From: Cacconaster sp045114175
Lineage (GTDB): Bacteria > Bacteroidota > Bacteroidia > Bacteroidales > UBA932
Length of the DNA stretch: 28,163 bases
Assembly (NCBI GenBank): GCA_045114175.1
Contig: JBGUJZ010000049.1
Span: 1-28,163, forward strand
Direction: 5' to 3'
Below the pieces are notes generated by a model. The model ran no database searches and was not told the DNA's origin. It was given only the letters and a program-made list of their open reading frames with translations. Position numbers and translations under genes: made by a program. Shown in pieces: positions 8,047-15,643 of the stretch. Every line of letters starts with the position of its first letter. Within the stretch, counting starts at the first letter, position 1.

Positions 8047-10022
8047 TGAAAAGACTATTTATACTGCTTGCTACAGCGGCTCTCTGCTTCTCCTGCGCGC
8101 CTAAGGTGCAGGAGAAGGAGATTTCCTATGACGAGCTGCGCGACAAGATTGCCGGCGCCTGGCTGGGCCAGATGGTCGGTAATATCTACGGCCTTGAGTA
8201 TGAGAACAAGTTCGTGGATGAACCGGGCGAAGGTCCCTTCGTCTTCAACAAAGCCATGCGGAAGATGGCTGCTGTGGACGGCGCATTCTCCGACGATGAT
8301 ACGGATGTGGAGTATCTCTATCTGCTGATGATGGAGAAATACGGCGTGGAGCCCACCTATGCGCAGATGCGCGAAGGTTGGATGTACCACATCCGCGACC
8401 GTGTGTGGCTGGCCAACCGCGCTTCGCTGGGCCTGATGCATTACGGCCTGACGCCGCCTTTCACAGGTGATATGCGCTACAATCCGCACTGGTTCCAGAT
8501 TGACCCGCAGCTGATTAACGAGATCTGGAGCTACACGGCACCCGGTATGCCCGCCTATGCGGCCGGCATCTCCGAGTGGGCTGCCCGCATCACCAGTGAC
8601 AGCTGGGCTACCTCGCCGACCGTGGTGTACGGCGTGATGTATTCCGAGGCTTTCTTTGAGAAAGACATTCGTACGCTGGTGGAGCATGCGGTCAGCTATC
8701 TGCCTAAGAGCGACCGTTTTGCAAAGACCGTCCGCGAGTGTATGGCACTCTATGACAGCAATCCGGACGATTGGCATGCTGCCCGCAAGGCGATTGCCGA
8801 CAAGTACTGGTTCAACGAGCCTTCGCTCACCAAGACCATCTGGAACGCCAACCTGAACGGCGCAATGGGTATCCTCTCTCTGCTTTACGGCGACGGGGAT
8901 ATCGAAAAGACCCTCAACATTGGCTGCGCCCTCGGTTTTGACGCTGACAACCAGACCGCTACCATTTGCGGTATCCTGGGTGTGATCGGCGGCCAGGAAT
9001 GCGTTCCTACCGAGTATTCGATCGCCTTCCCGCACTGGACCAAACCCTTCAACGACCGTTACATCAACGTGACGCGTTACGACATGCCCGATGCTTCCAT
9101 CGAGGATATGATTGACCGTACCGTTGCCTTGGCCGTCAAAGTGGTGGAGGCCCGCGGTGGCCGCACCATTGAGCGTGACGGCAAGAAGTACCTCGTGATC
9201 AACACCAAGGCTGGCTTCAACCCGCCGATGGAGTTCTGCGTAGGTCCCGAGCCGCGTATCGTCTGCGGCGAAAAGGTGAACTACGACTTCAGCTGCGTAA
9301 CCAACGCCCGCTATGCGTGGAAACTGGTTTCCGGCACCCTGCCTAAGGGACTGAAGTTCCGCAATGGCCACCTGAGCGGCCGTACCACCCAGATTGGTGA
9401 ATTCCCCATCCGCCTCTCGCTGAGCAACGGCGTGGAGACCATCGAAAAGGACTTCAACCTGATTGTCCGTGGTCGCAACGTGGCTCCGAAGGGGCATATC
9501 GTGGCATCTTCCACCGAGTGCAACTTTGCCGTGCTCGACTCCTGCTGGACTACCAATTCCCACTCCTATTATGCGAAGGACGTCAGCGTCATCAACGATG
9601 GCGTGCTGGACGGGGAGGGCTCAGTCTTCTATTCCCTGACTGAGAAATCCAACGCTCCCAAACAGGAGTGGTTCGGCTACGAATGGGATGAACCGGTAAC
9701 GGTGGATATGCTTTCGTTCCACTACGGCTGTCTGGAAGAGTTCGGTGGCTGGTATTCCGATATGTGGGTTGAGTATATGAACCCCTTCGGAGACTGGCAG
9801 AAGGTTCCTACAATCGTGCATCCGGCACTGCCTGAGAGCGATATCGTCTTCATCCAGCCGCACTTCGCCGAGTTCCTGTTCTTCTTCAGCCCGGTTCGCA
9901 CACGGGGTATCCGTGTCGTGGGTGATGTCAAGGTACAGGATCACTGGCACAAGTACACGAAGGACGTCTCCTCGTTCATCTCGGTCTCTGAAGTTCAAGT
10001 TTACGAAGCACCTGCCGAATAA
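8046..10022 (+). CDS. ADP-ribosylglycohydrolase-fold lipoprotein with Ig-like and discoidin-like C-terminal domains (ARH-1)
   Basis: Exported lipoprotein (Cys17 after ALCFS) of 658 residues, far longer than a bare ARH/DraG enzyme of about 300-350. Residues about 25-370 form the ARH-fold domain. The N-terminal glycine motif GAWLGQMVGN (37-46) has Asn where many family members have Asp. The metal-binding DDDTDVE motif lies at 83-89, and the C-terminal metal motif reads DADNQTA (299-305). Residues about 398-475 look like a putative Ig-like domain (LPKGLKFRNGHLSGRTTQIGE). Residues about 485-655 resemble a discoidin/F5-8-type beta-sandwich. The fold suggests cleavage of a ribosyl N- or O-glycosidic bond, probably in the periplasm, since the residues after Cys17 (APKVQ) are not acidic. 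Substrate is unknown. Of the three ARH paralogues it is the one that keeps the classical D-D-T metal motif. Confidence 0.82.
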   Translation: MKRLFILLATAALCFSCAPKVQEKEISYDELRDKIAGAWLGQMVGNIYGLEYENKFVDEPGEGPFVFNKAMRKMAAVDGAFSDDDTDVEYLYLLMMEKYGVEPTYAQMREGWMYHIRDRVWLANRASLGLMHYGLTPPFTGDMRYNPHWFQIDPQLINEIWSYTAPGMPAYAAGISEWAARITSDSWATSPTVVYGVMYSEAFFEKDIRTLVEHAVSYLPKSDRFAKTVRECMALYDSNPDDWHAARKAIADKYWFNEPSLTKTIWNANLNGAMGILSLLYGDGDIEKTLNIGCALGFDADNQTATICGILGVIGGQECVPTEYSIAFPHWTKPFNDRYINVTRYDMPDASIEDMIDRTVALAVKVVEARGGRTIERDGKKYLVINTKAGFNPPMEFCVGPEPRIVCGEKVNYDFSCVTNARYAWKLVSGTLPKGLKFRNGHLSGRTTQIGEFPIRLSLSNGVETIEKDFNLIVRGRNVAPKGHIVASSTECNFAVLDSCWTTNSHSYYAKDVSVINDGVLDGEGSVFYSLTEKSNAPKQEWFGYEWDEPVTVDMLSFHYGCLEEFGGWYSDMWVEYMNPFGDWQKVPTIVHPALPESDIVFIQPHFAEFLFFFSPVRTRGIRVVGDVKVQDHWHKYTKDVSSFISVSEVQVYEAPAE

Positions 10023-11626
10023 TGAGAAAAGCATTTATCATCCTGCTGGCAGCCTGCTGCTGTGCAGCTTGCGCTCCGAAACAGCCCACTGAGGTAACCC
10101 TCTCCAAAGAGGAGTTGCTGAACAAGATCAAGGGTGGCTGGGCCGGCCAGACCATCGGTGTGGTATTTGGCGCACCGACCGAGTTTAAGTTCACCGGCAC
10201 CACCATCCAGGATTATCAGCCGATTCCCTGGGGAGAAGGCTACGTAAAATATTGGTGGGACAAGAAACCTGGGCTCTTCGACGACGTTTACAACGACCTG
10301 ACCTTCGTGGAGGCGTTCGAGCAGATGGGGCTGGACTGCAGCGCCGATTCGCTGGCCCTGCGGTTTGCCTATGCCGATTACCACCTGGCGCATGCCAACC
10401 AGGCCGGCCGCTACAATGTCCGCCAGGGCATCATGCCGCCTGCCTCCGGCAACTGGATGAATAATCCCCATGCGGATGACCTGGACTTCCAGATTGAGGC
10501 CGATTTCGTGGGTCTGATGGCCCCGGGTATGCTGCCCAAGGCGCTGGAGATTGCTTCGCGCGTGGGCCATATTATGAACAGTGGCGACGGTTTCTACGGC
10601 GGTGCCTTTGTGGCAGGCCTCTACAGTGCCGCTTTCATCTGCAACGATCCTGCGAAGATCCTGGATATGGCGCTCGCTCCGATTCCCAAAGAGAGTACCT
10701 TCTATCAGTGCGTGGACGAAGTCCGCAAACTGCACAAGAAGTATCCGAACGACTGGGAGCAGGCGTGGTTCGAACTTCACAAGAAGTGGAACCGCGATGT
10801 GGGTTGCCCGAAGGGCGTTTTCCTGAGCTTCAACATCGACGCCAAGATTAATTCCGCCTATGTGGCAATGGGCCTGCTCTATGGCAATGGCGACTTCTCC
10901 CGTTCGCTGGAGATCTCCACCCGCTGTGGACAGGACTCCGACTGCAACCCCGCTACGGTGGGTGGCGTGCTGGGCGTAATGCTGGGCTACGACAAGATTC
11001 CGGACTTCTGGCGTGAGCCGCTTTCCGAGATCTGGGATTGCGATTTCGAGGGTACCGACGTTTCGCTGGCCAAGGGTTCCCAGTACTCCTTCAACCAGGC
11101 GCTTGCGCTGATAGAAGGCGAGGGGGGAGCGGTCACCGAAGAGTCAGTCACCATTCCGGTCCGCGAACCGGAAGTGCTGCCGCTCGAGCAGAACTTCACC
11201 AACACCTATCCGCTCTTCCGCGAGCGCAAGGATTGCTGGATGAAAGACACCTATACCTTTGATTTCTCGGGTAACGGCTTCGTAATTTGGGGCAACCTGG
11301 TCTGCACGCGCAGCATCACCCCCGATTATGCGCACCGTGTCTCCATCAAGCACATCGGCAGCGAGGTCTTTGCCCTGGCAGAGCCCAACGATCCGTATGT
11401 GGCACGCATCGAGGTCTGGATTGACGGAGCGTTGGACCAGGTTTCCGTGATGCCTATGAAGAACACCGAGCGTAAGCTTGAGCCTGCCTGGAAGTACTGC
11501 ATGAGCGAAGGTCGCCACACCGTGACCCTCAAGTGGCTCAATCCGCACAAGGATTACCTGCTGCGTATCAACGACATTATGTATTACAGCGAGAAACCGA
11601 ATACGGACCGCTTTTACCACAATTAA
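10022..11626 (+). CDS. ADP-ribosylglycohydrolase-fold lipoprotein (ARH-2)
   Basis: Second of three consecutive ARH-fold lipoproteins, 534 residues, starting in a TAATG overlap with ARH-1. The lipoprotein signal ends at Cys17 (ACCCAAC); the next residues, APKQPTE, lack the acidic surface signal. The catalytic domain spans about 30-370. The N-terminal motif GGWAGQTIG begins at 38, and the first metal motif is FDDVYNDL with Asp87/Asp88, lacking the Thr of the classical DDT. The central NNPHADDLDFQIEADF segment precedes the C-terminal motif GQDSDCNPA with Asp305 and Asp307, where Cys replaces the usual Thr. Residues about 385-534 form a beta-rich C-terminal domain shared with ARH-3, probably carbohydrate- or protein-binding. 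It is likely a periplasmic glycohydrolase on a ribosylated substrate; the activity is inferred from fold and context. Confidence 0.82.
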   Translation: MRKAFIILLAACCCAACAPKQPTEVTLSKEELLNKIKGGWAGQTIGVVFGAPTEFKFTGTTIQDYQPIPWGEGYVKYWWDKKPGLFDDVYNDLTFVEAFEQMGLDCSADSLALRFAYADYHLAHANQAGRYNVRQGIMPPASGNWMNNPHADDLDFQIEADFVGLMAPGMLPKALEIASRVGHIMNSGDGFYGGAFVAGLYSAAFICNDPAKILDMALAPIPKESTFYQCVDEVRKLHKKYPNDWEQAWFELHKKWNRDVGCPKGVFLSFNIDAKINSAYVAMGLLYGNGDFSRSLEISTRCGQDSDCNPATVGGVLGVMLGYDKIPDFWREPLSEIWDCDFEGTDVSLAKGSQYSFNQALALIEGEGGAVTEESVTIPVREPEVLPLEQNFTNTYPLFRERKDCWMKDTYTFDFSGNGFVIWGNLVCTRSITPDYAHRVSIKHIGSEVFALAEPNDPYVARIEVWIDGALDQVSVMPMKNTERKLEPAWKYCMSEGRHTVTLKWLNPHKDYLLRINDIMYYSEKPNTDRFYHN

Positions 11627-11628
11627 CC

Positions 11629-13158
11629 ATGAAAAGAGTATTGACCCTAGCCCTGACGGCAGCTGCGCTGATTTCGGCCGTATCGTGCCGTAAAACCGCG
11701 ATTCCCTACGGAAGCAGCGTGACGATTGACCAGGCGACGTTGGTAGATAAAATCAAGGGCGGCTGGTTTGCACAGACCATCGGCTGCACCTACGGCGGCC
11801 CCACCGAATTCAAGTTCAAGGGCGGCCTGATGCCCGACGAGATGCCGATCATCTGGTACGACGATTATATCTACGACACCTTTATTGAAGATCCGGGCCT
11901 TTATGACGATGTGTATATGGATCTGACCTTCCTGGAGGTGATGGCGGAAAAGGGGATTGACGCCTCAGTAGAGCACTTTGCCAACTCGTTTGCCAACGCG
12001 CCCTACAAGCTCTGGCATGCCAACCAGGCGGCCCGCTACAACATCCTGAACGGCATTCCGGCACCGGCATCCGGCCACTGGAAGAACAATCCGCATGCGG
12101 ATGACATTGATTTCCAGATTGAAGCGGACTTCATCGGCATGATGACCCCGGGTCTGGCAAATACCGCCAGCGCCATCTCCGACCGGATTGGCCATATTAT
12201 GAATTATGGTGACGGCTGGTATGGCGGCGTCTTCACGGCTGCGATGTATTCGCTGGCTTATGTCTGCGACGATATCCCGACCGTGATTCGCGAGGCCATC
12301 AAAACCATCCCCGAAGGAACCAAGTTCCGCGCCTGCATAGACGATGTGCTCCGTTTCTGGAAGCAGTATCCGAATGATTGGAAGCGCTGCTGGTTCGAGG
12401 TGGATCAGCGCCATTCCTACGATGTGGGCTGCCCGGAAGGGGTTTTCAACGGATTTAACATTGATGCCCGCATCAACGCAGCTTATGTAGTGATTGGCCT
12501 GCTCTACGGTGAAGGGGACTTCCTCAAGACAATGGATATCTCCACCCGCTGCGGTCAGGACTCCGACTGCAACCCGGCATCCGCTGCCGGCATCCTGGGC
12601 GTGATATATGGCTACAAGGCCATCCCCGATGAATTCAAGGGCGGTATTGCCCGCATCGAGGACTTGCCGTTCCCGTACACGACCCTGAGCCTCAACACCG
12701 CTTGCGAGAAGAACCTGGAGCTACTCAAACAGGCTGTTGAAGCCTCTGAGGGCGGCGCAGTGGAGGAGGGTGGCGTCACCGTCAAAATCCAGCGTCCGGA
12801 GCCCGTCCGTTACGAGCAATCCTTTGACGGATTGAAGCCTGTAAGCAAAACAGTGTTGAAAAAAAAGCTCACAAAGGATATTTTGCTTACATTTGTCGGT
12901 AATTCCATCGTGGTGGAAGGAAGCGTGGTCAAGACCGGACACGATAATTCCGACTACCGGGCACAGGTAAGCGCCTATATAGACGATGCGCTGGTCTCAC
13001 AGTTTGAGATGCCGTTCGACTATATCGTCCGCAAGTATGAGATATTCTCAACCTACTGTCTGGAAAGCGGAAATCACACGCTCCGGCTTGTCCTCGAGAA
13101 CCCCCACCGCGATTACGTGATTAACGTACAGGAAATGGTAGTGTATGACAAAGAATAA
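11629..13158 (+). CDS. ADP-ribosylglycohydrolase-fold lipoprotein (ARH-3), tandem paralogue of ARH-2
   Basis: Third ARH-fold lipoprotein, 509 residues. The ATG at 11629 is chosen because it begins a clear lipoprotein signal (MKRVLTLALTAAALISAVSC, Cys20); the frame is open further upstream to 11533, but that extension lies inside ARH-2. Motifs match ARH-2: GGWFAQTIG from 44, YDDVYMDL with Asp93/Asp94, NNPHADDIDFQIEADF, and GQDSDCNPA with Asp311 and Asp313. The similar C-terminal beta domain (about 385-509) ends EMVVYDKE. The close similarity and adjacency to ARH-2 point to tandem duplication followed by divergence. It starts 2 bases after the ARH-2 stop and overlaps the esterase gene by 14 bases. 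An A-rich stretch with eight A in a row (about 12858-12865) lies in frame and does not disrupt the gene. Confidence 0.82.
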   Translation: MKRVLTLALTAAALISAVSCRKTAIPYGSSVTIDQATLVDKIKGGWFAQTIGCTYGGPTEFKFKGGLMPDEMPIIWYDDYIYDTFIEDPGLYDDVYMDLTFLEVMAEKGIDASVEHFANSFANAPYKLWHANQAARYNILNGIPAPASGHWKNNPHADDIDFQIEADFIGMMTPGLANTASAISDRIGHIMNYGDGWYGGVFTAAMYSLAYVCDDIPTVIREAIKTIPEGTKFRACIDDVLRFWKQYPNDWKRCWFEVDQRHSYDVGCPEGVFNGFNIDARINAAYVVIGLLYGEGDFLKTMDISTRCGQDSDCNPASAAGILGVIYGYKAIPDEFKGGIARIEDLPFPYTTLSLNTACEKNLELLKQAVEASEGGAVEEGGVTVKIQRPEPVRYEQSFDGLKPVSKTVLKKKLTKDILLTFVGNSIVVEGSVVKTGHDNSDYRAQVSAYIDDALVSQFEMPFDYIVRKYEIFSTYCLESGNHTLRLVLENPHRDYVINVQEMVVYDKE

Positions 13159-14701
13159 GTTTTGTGTTCTTGCTGCTGTACTGCTCTGTGTGCTGGTTTC
13201 TACCTGCGCCTGTGGCGGTGACAAGCCCACTCCGGAGCCGGAGTTCAAGCGCTACAACAGCGGCCTGACCATGCAGAGCTCGATTTTCAAACCGGGGGAG
13301 ACCTATACGATTCCGTACGACATTCTTCTCCCGGCTGATTATGCCAGCAATCCGGAACGGCGCTATCCCGTCGTTTATCTGCTGCACGGTTACGGCGACA
13401 ACCAGTCCTCCTGGAATGGTAGTTGGATGCAGGGCGAAAGCAAGATCAAATACGTGGAGAGCCACACTGACCTCGAGCCGATGATTTATGTCTGCCCGAT
13501 GGGTTGGAATACCTATTATTCCAATTATTACGATGGCTTCCTAAAGTATATGGACATGTTCATCCAGGAGTTCATCCCGCACATCGACAGTAAGTTCAGA
13601 ACGATTGCGGACCGCGAACACCGTGCTACCATCGGTTATTCGATGGGCGGTTTCGGTGCGATGGTACTTCCGATGAAGCATCCGGAGATGTTCTCCGTCT
13701 CCGTGCCGCTGAGCATGTCGTTCCGCACGGACGAGCAGTATATGACGGAGTCGCAGAGCGGCTGGAACAACCAGTGGGGCAAGATTTTCGGTGGCGTTGA
13801 CCAGTCCGGTCAGGCGCGTATCACCGAATATTACAAACAGCACTGCCCGCTCTATCAGTTTGTTCCCGAAAACAAGGCTGCGCTTTCTACCGTCCACTGG
13901 TTCCTAACCTGTGGCGACAACGAAGAGCAGCTGCTCGTGGCCAACGACGCTCTGCACCAGCTGATGATGGAGAACGGCTATGCCCACGAATATCGCGTAG
14001 GGGATGGCGGTCACTCCTCATCCTATTGGCGTCCGGCCCTGGACGAGGTTTTACCCTATATCCAGAACTGCTTCAATGGCGGAACCACCTGGGATTATTC
14101 CAATGTCTATGTAAGCGTTCCCACCGTTTCTTATGAGAGCGACGGTGCCTTCCTGTCCAAGGCCTTCACAGAGGGCGGCGCTACCGAAGGTACTGCCATC
14201 TATCTCTGCCACAACGGTCTTTCCCAGGATCTGGTGCGCAAGATGACGGCGGTTCTGCAGGGTGCCCGCGATTCCAAGAAGTTCGCGATTCTGCCGTGCA
14301 ACCTGCAGGAAAAGAGCCTGATGGACTGGATTACGCTCTACGAGAACCGTTACAAGGTAGGTGGAGCGGCTCCCAGCCGTTGCGCCGTGGCTGTAGGAGA
14401 GGCCGGTAAGGCTGTTTATTCGCTGCAGGCTGAGTTCGGTTCGCTCTACTTTGAAAGCGCTGCGCTGGCGGACAATCCTGCCTCCATCACGCCGGTCAAA
14501 GGCAAGTTCTACTATATGAGCCAGAACGATGAAGGACAGTATTACGCACAGATTGGTGCCCTATACAAGGCCTGCCGCCTGCTCTATTCCTCCAAGTCGG
14601 AGATTACCATGTTTGAGTATCGTTGCCGCAATTATGTGGGCGATGCAGAGCAGGATCTGCTGCAGGGGATGCAAGCCATGGTATCATGCATGAAATATTA
14701 A
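13145..14701 (+). CDS. esterase-D/feruloyl-esterase-like alpha/beta-hydrolase lipoprotein with degenerate second domain
   Basis: Secreted lipoprotein (signal to Cys21 in LVSTC) of 518 residues. Residues about 35-310 form an alpha/beta-hydrolase of the esterase D/ferulic-acid-esterase type. They contain VVYLLHGYGDNQSSW, the nucleophile elbow GYSMGG with Ser166, a likely acid Asp258 in CGDNEEQ, and His290 in GDGGHSSSYW. Residues about 330-518 appear to repeat the same fold, with AIYLCHNG, VAVGEAGKA at the elbow and a final FEYRCRNYVGDAEQDLL, but the serine position is Ala420 and the histidine is absent. Domain 1 would hydrolyse an ester, such as an acyl or phenolic group on the imported ligand, exposing it to the ARH enzymes. 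Overlap of 14 bases with ARH-3 marks it as part of the same operon. The ester substrate is unknown. Confidence 0.82.
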   Translation: MTKNKFCVLAAVLLCVLVSTCACGGDKPTPEPEFKRYNSGLTMQSSIFKPGETYTIPYDILLPADYASNPERRYPVVYLLHGYGDNQSSWNGSWMQGESKIKYVESHTDLEPMIYVCPMGWNTYYSNYYDGFLKYMDMFIQEFIPHIDSKFRTIADREHRATIGYSMGGFGAMVLPMKHPEMFSVSVPLSMSFRTDEQYMTESQSGWNNQWGKIFGGVDQSGQARITEYYKQHCPLYQFVPENKAALSTVHWFLTCGDNEEQLLVANDALHQLMMENGYAHEYRVGDGGHSSSYWRPALDEVLPYIQNCFNGGTTWDYSNVYVSVPTVSYESDGAFLSKAFTEGGATEGTAIYLCHNGLSQDLVRKMTAVLQGARDSKKFAILPCNLQEKSLMDWITLYENRYKVGGAAPSRCAVAVGEAGKAVYSLQAEFGSLYFESAALADNPASITPVKGKFYYMSQNDEGQYYAQIGALYKACRLLYSSKSEITMFEYRCRNYVGDAEQDLLQGMQAMVSCMKY

Positions 14702-14742
14702 CCAACCATTTTTATAACCAACCACTTTTTAATTAAACGTTT

Positions 14743-15474
14743 ATGAAAAAGTTTTTTGCAATCGCTGCTCTCTTTGCAGTAGCAGCTTTCTCTCTGAGCT
14801 CTTGCGGTAACGACGATCCTTCTTCCAAGTATCGTATCGCAAGTTTCGCTGATGACTGGGACACTTGGGTTTACTCCTATGATGACGCTGGTAAGCTCGT
14901 TTCGATCGTTCGTGGTGAGAACGACCGCGTTTATGAGTTCCAGTACAAGGCTCCCGGTGTAGTTATCAAGTACACCAAGGGTGGCGAGGCTAAGAATGAC
15001 ATCACCCTGACCCTCAACGATAATGGCCTCTGCACCAAGTTCGTTGATGAGTACGGCGACGAATTCACCTACACCTATGACGCAAACGGTTATGTTACCT
15101 CCGTCAAGAAGTTCGATGAACTCAAAGCTAATGTTGTTATCGAAAACGGCAACATCGCTAAGTGGTCGAAATTCGAGAATGGTGCTGAAGTTTGGAAAGT
15201 TCATACCTATGGCGCTGCTGACAACGTAAACGGTATCCACAACATCTACGCTGAGTTCGGCGCTGGCCGTTTCCTCCGCGAGACCGGCCTCTTCGGCAAG
15301 GGTACTGCTAAGCTCTGCACCGTCAACCAGTGGGACAAGGAAGGTGGCACTCCTTCCGAGCTCAACTATGAGTACGACGACAACGGCAACATCGTTAAGG
15401 AAATCAAGACCTTCCCGAACAAGCCGGATTCCAAAGCTGAGAATTACTTCTACACCTGGGAGGAAAACAAATAA
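14743..15474 (+). CDS. small lipoprotein with YD/RHS-like repeats, function unknown
   Basis: Lipoprotein of 243 residues with signal MKKFFAIAALFAVAAFSLSSC (Cys21), given in parts here as a hydrophobic run ending SLSSC. The following residues GNDDPSS are acidic, which suggests export to the cell surface. The body carries short YD-type repeats (YSYDDAGKLVSI, TYTYDANGYVTSVKK, YEYDDNGNIVKEIK), as in the Bacteroidetes lipoproteins with RHS-like beta repeats; a DUF4595-like assignment is possible but not proven. No catalytic motif is seen. It follows the esterase by 41 AT-rich bases and may be the last gene of the locus. Its codon use differs from its neighbours, with many GCT, GTT and CGT codons as in highly expressed genes. 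It may be an abundant surface binding protein, but that role is only inferred. Confidence 0.7.
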   Translation: MKKFFAIAALFAVAAFSLSSCGNDDPSSKYRIASFADDWDTWVYSYDDAGKLVSIVRGENDRVYEFQYKAPGVVIKYTKGGEAKNDITLTLNDNGLCTKFVDEYGDEFTYTYDANGYVTSVKKFDELKANVVIENGNIAKWSKFENGAEVWKVHTYGAADNVNGIHNIYAEFGAGRFLRETGLFGKGTAKLCTVNQWDKEGGTPSELNYEYDDNGNIVKEIKTFPNKPDSKAENYFYTWEENK

Positions 15475-15475
15475 T

Positions 15476-15507
15476 TTTGCTTAATTCATTTTCTTTCACC
15501 ACATTTG
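15476..15507 (+). promoter_or_regulatory. predicted Bacteroidetes-type promoter of the trp leader
   Basis: A TTTG at 15476-15479 and CACATTTG at 15500-15507 match the Bacteroidetes -33 (TTTG) and -7 (TAnnTTTG) elements, with a 20-base spacer and one mismatch in the -7 box. Transcription would start near 15511-15514, only a few bases before the leader-peptide ATG at 15516, so the leader would be nearly leaderless. The -33 box begins two bases after the stop codon of the preceding lipoprotein gene. Confidence 0.5.
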
Positions 15508-15515
15508 CAACAGAT

Positions 15516-15572
15516 ATGAAAATGAATCTGGCAAACAACTCCTGGTGGCGCACCTACGGTTCCAAGCTGTAA
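15516..15572 (+). CDS. trpL: tryptophan leader peptide (18 aa, tandem Trp codons)
   Basis: Small open frame encoding MKMNLANNSWWRTYGSKL followed by TAA. Trp codons 10 and 11 (15543-15548) are adjacent, a strong bias in so short a peptide. The frame sits directly before a terminator/antiterminator pair and the trpB-type gene. As in classical attenuation, it would act as a sensor. With scarce charged tRNA-Trp the ribosome stalls on the Trp pair and leaves the segment 15566-15575 free. With ample Trp it reaches the stop codon, which lies inside that segment, and masks it. An alternative start is the second ATG at 15522. The peptide itself probably has no other function. Confidence 0.85.
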   Translation: MKMNLANNSWWRTYGSKL

Positions 15573-15624
15573 GTCGCTATCGTTGTTTACCCCATAACCT
15601 GAAAGGTGGCACCTGACTTACAGC
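15566..15624 (+). promoter_or_regulatory. antiterminator pairing of the trp attenuator
   Basis: The segment GCTGTAAGTC (15566-15575), which spans the leader stop codon, is exactly complementary over 10 bases to GACTTACAGC (15615-15624), with a possible extra G-U pair. The second segment fills most of the loop of the downstream terminator hairpin, so the two structures should exclude each other. The distance from the Trp codons (about 17 bases) leaves the first segment free of a ribosome stalled there. Confidence 0.82.
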
Positions 15625-15643
15625 GTGCCACTTTTCTTTTTTT
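15602..15643 (+). terminator. Rho-independent terminator of the trp attenuator
   Basis: The arm AAAGGTGGCAC (15602-15612) pairs with GTGCCACTTTT (15625-15635) in an 11-bp stem with one G-U pair and a 12-base loop. It is followed by a T-rich tract (15632-15643). It lies 33 bases before the trpB2 start, the right place for an attenuator, and would also stop read-through from the upstream lipoprotein gene. Confidence 0.85.

Noticed and set aside
8055..9563. 502-codon minus-strand frame over ARH-1
   Set aside because: Antisense shadow of a gene with clear lipoprotein signal and ARH motifs.
11533..11628. Upstream extension of ARH-3 inside ARH-2
   Set aside because: The extra 32 residues precede a clear lipoprotein signal peptide starting at 11629 and overlap the coding sequence of ARH-2 in another frame.
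12858..12865. Run of eight A in ARH-3 as a possible programmed frameshift
   Set aside because: The zero frame stays open and gives the conserved C-terminal domain; there is no downstream stimulatory structure or useful alternative frame.
14701..14730. Imperfect direct repeat ACCAACCA(T/C)TTTT
   Set aside because: Two short AT-rich copies in a 41-base gap with no further units or known binding-site form; too weak to call an operator.
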